From positions 1 through 8,185 of the forward strand of contig JAFLCM010000099.1 in assembly GCA_017303565.1 (NCBI GenBank): a stretch of DNA of 8,185 nt, written 5' to 3'. The notes below the pieces were generated by a model. That model had not been told where the DNA came from. It did no database searches and was given only the letters and a program-made list of their open reading frames with translations. The DNA comes from Planctomycetota bacterium (GTDB lineage: Bacteria > Planctomycetota > Phycisphaerae > Phycisphaerales > UBA1924). Of the stretch, positions 8,090 through 8,185 are shown in pieces. The position numbers were made by a program, and so were the translations under genes. Every line of letters starts with the position of its first letter. The first letter of the stretch is position 1.

Positions 8090-8185
8090 GGTTCGGGGGT
8101 TCGCTGCGGCTGGGCGGCGTCGGCCTCGGGCGGCTCGTCCTTGCGCTTCTTGCCGAACATCTGGTCCAGCACCTGCCGCGTCGCG
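8086..8185 (-). CDS. C-terminal end of an unidentified protein (partial, coupled to the LOG gene)
   Basis: A minus-strand frame enters from the right edge (first full codon at 8184), codes for 32 residues and stops at TGA 8088-8086. The visible part reads ATRQVLDQMFGKKRKDE and then a Pro/Glu/Ala/Gln-rich tail ending PEP. A basic patch followed by an acidic, proline-rich and probably disordered end is all that can be seen. The stop overlaps the LOG start codon as ATGA, so the genes are very likely one operon. The family is not recognisable from this tail. Confidence 0.6.
   Translation of the reverse strand, partial: ATRQVLDQMFGKKRKDEPPEADAAQPQRTPEP

Overview
The window is high-GC (about two-thirds by eye) bacterial DNA with dense, mostly complete chromosomal genes and no sign of a mobile element, CRISPR array, tRNA or rRNA. 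The bacterial AcnA-type aconitase, weak or absent Shine-Dalgarno sequences at several starts, and short GGCATC-type octamer repeats between genes would suit a Planctomycetota (Phycisphaerae-like) genome. That placement is an impression, not a demonstration.

Left part (1-3063, + strand): the last 43 codons of a probable LysR-type regulator end at 134. A 122-bp gap with two perfect short inverted repeats leads to a complete aconitase A gene (acnA, 257-3010), which is closed by a textbook intrinsic terminator (3037-3071).

Middle part (3087-5254, - strand): a two-gene operon runs toward acnA. It holds an ArsR-like winged-helix regulator and an exported protein with two retropepsin-like aspartic protease lobes (DTGA and DSGA). 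The two genes overlap by ATGA, so the protease is probably translationally coupled to the regulator. An AT-rich island with an inverted repeat covers the regulator start and probably holds its operator and promoter.

Right part (5393-8185): divergent from the regulator lies a 374-aa protein that reads as an archaeal-type adenylate kinase-like domain with a degenerate P-loop, followed by a nucleoside 2-deoxyribosyltransferase-like domain. This is the most unusual protein in the window. A 435-bp non-coding gap follows. It starts with two opposed arrays of an 8-bp repeat and contains further hairpins. Convergent to the kinase-like gene is a LOG-family nucleotide phosphoribohydrolase (6953-8089, - strand). 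Its start overlaps by ATGA the end of another minus-strand gene that runs off the window.

How the genes may work together: aconitase is central metabolism and stands alone. The regulator/protease pair looks like one regulated envelope-proteolysis unit. The kinase/deoxyribosyltransferase-like fusion and the LOG protein both belong to families that handle nucleotides and N-glycosidic bonds, but they are convergent, so a shared pathway is only a guess.
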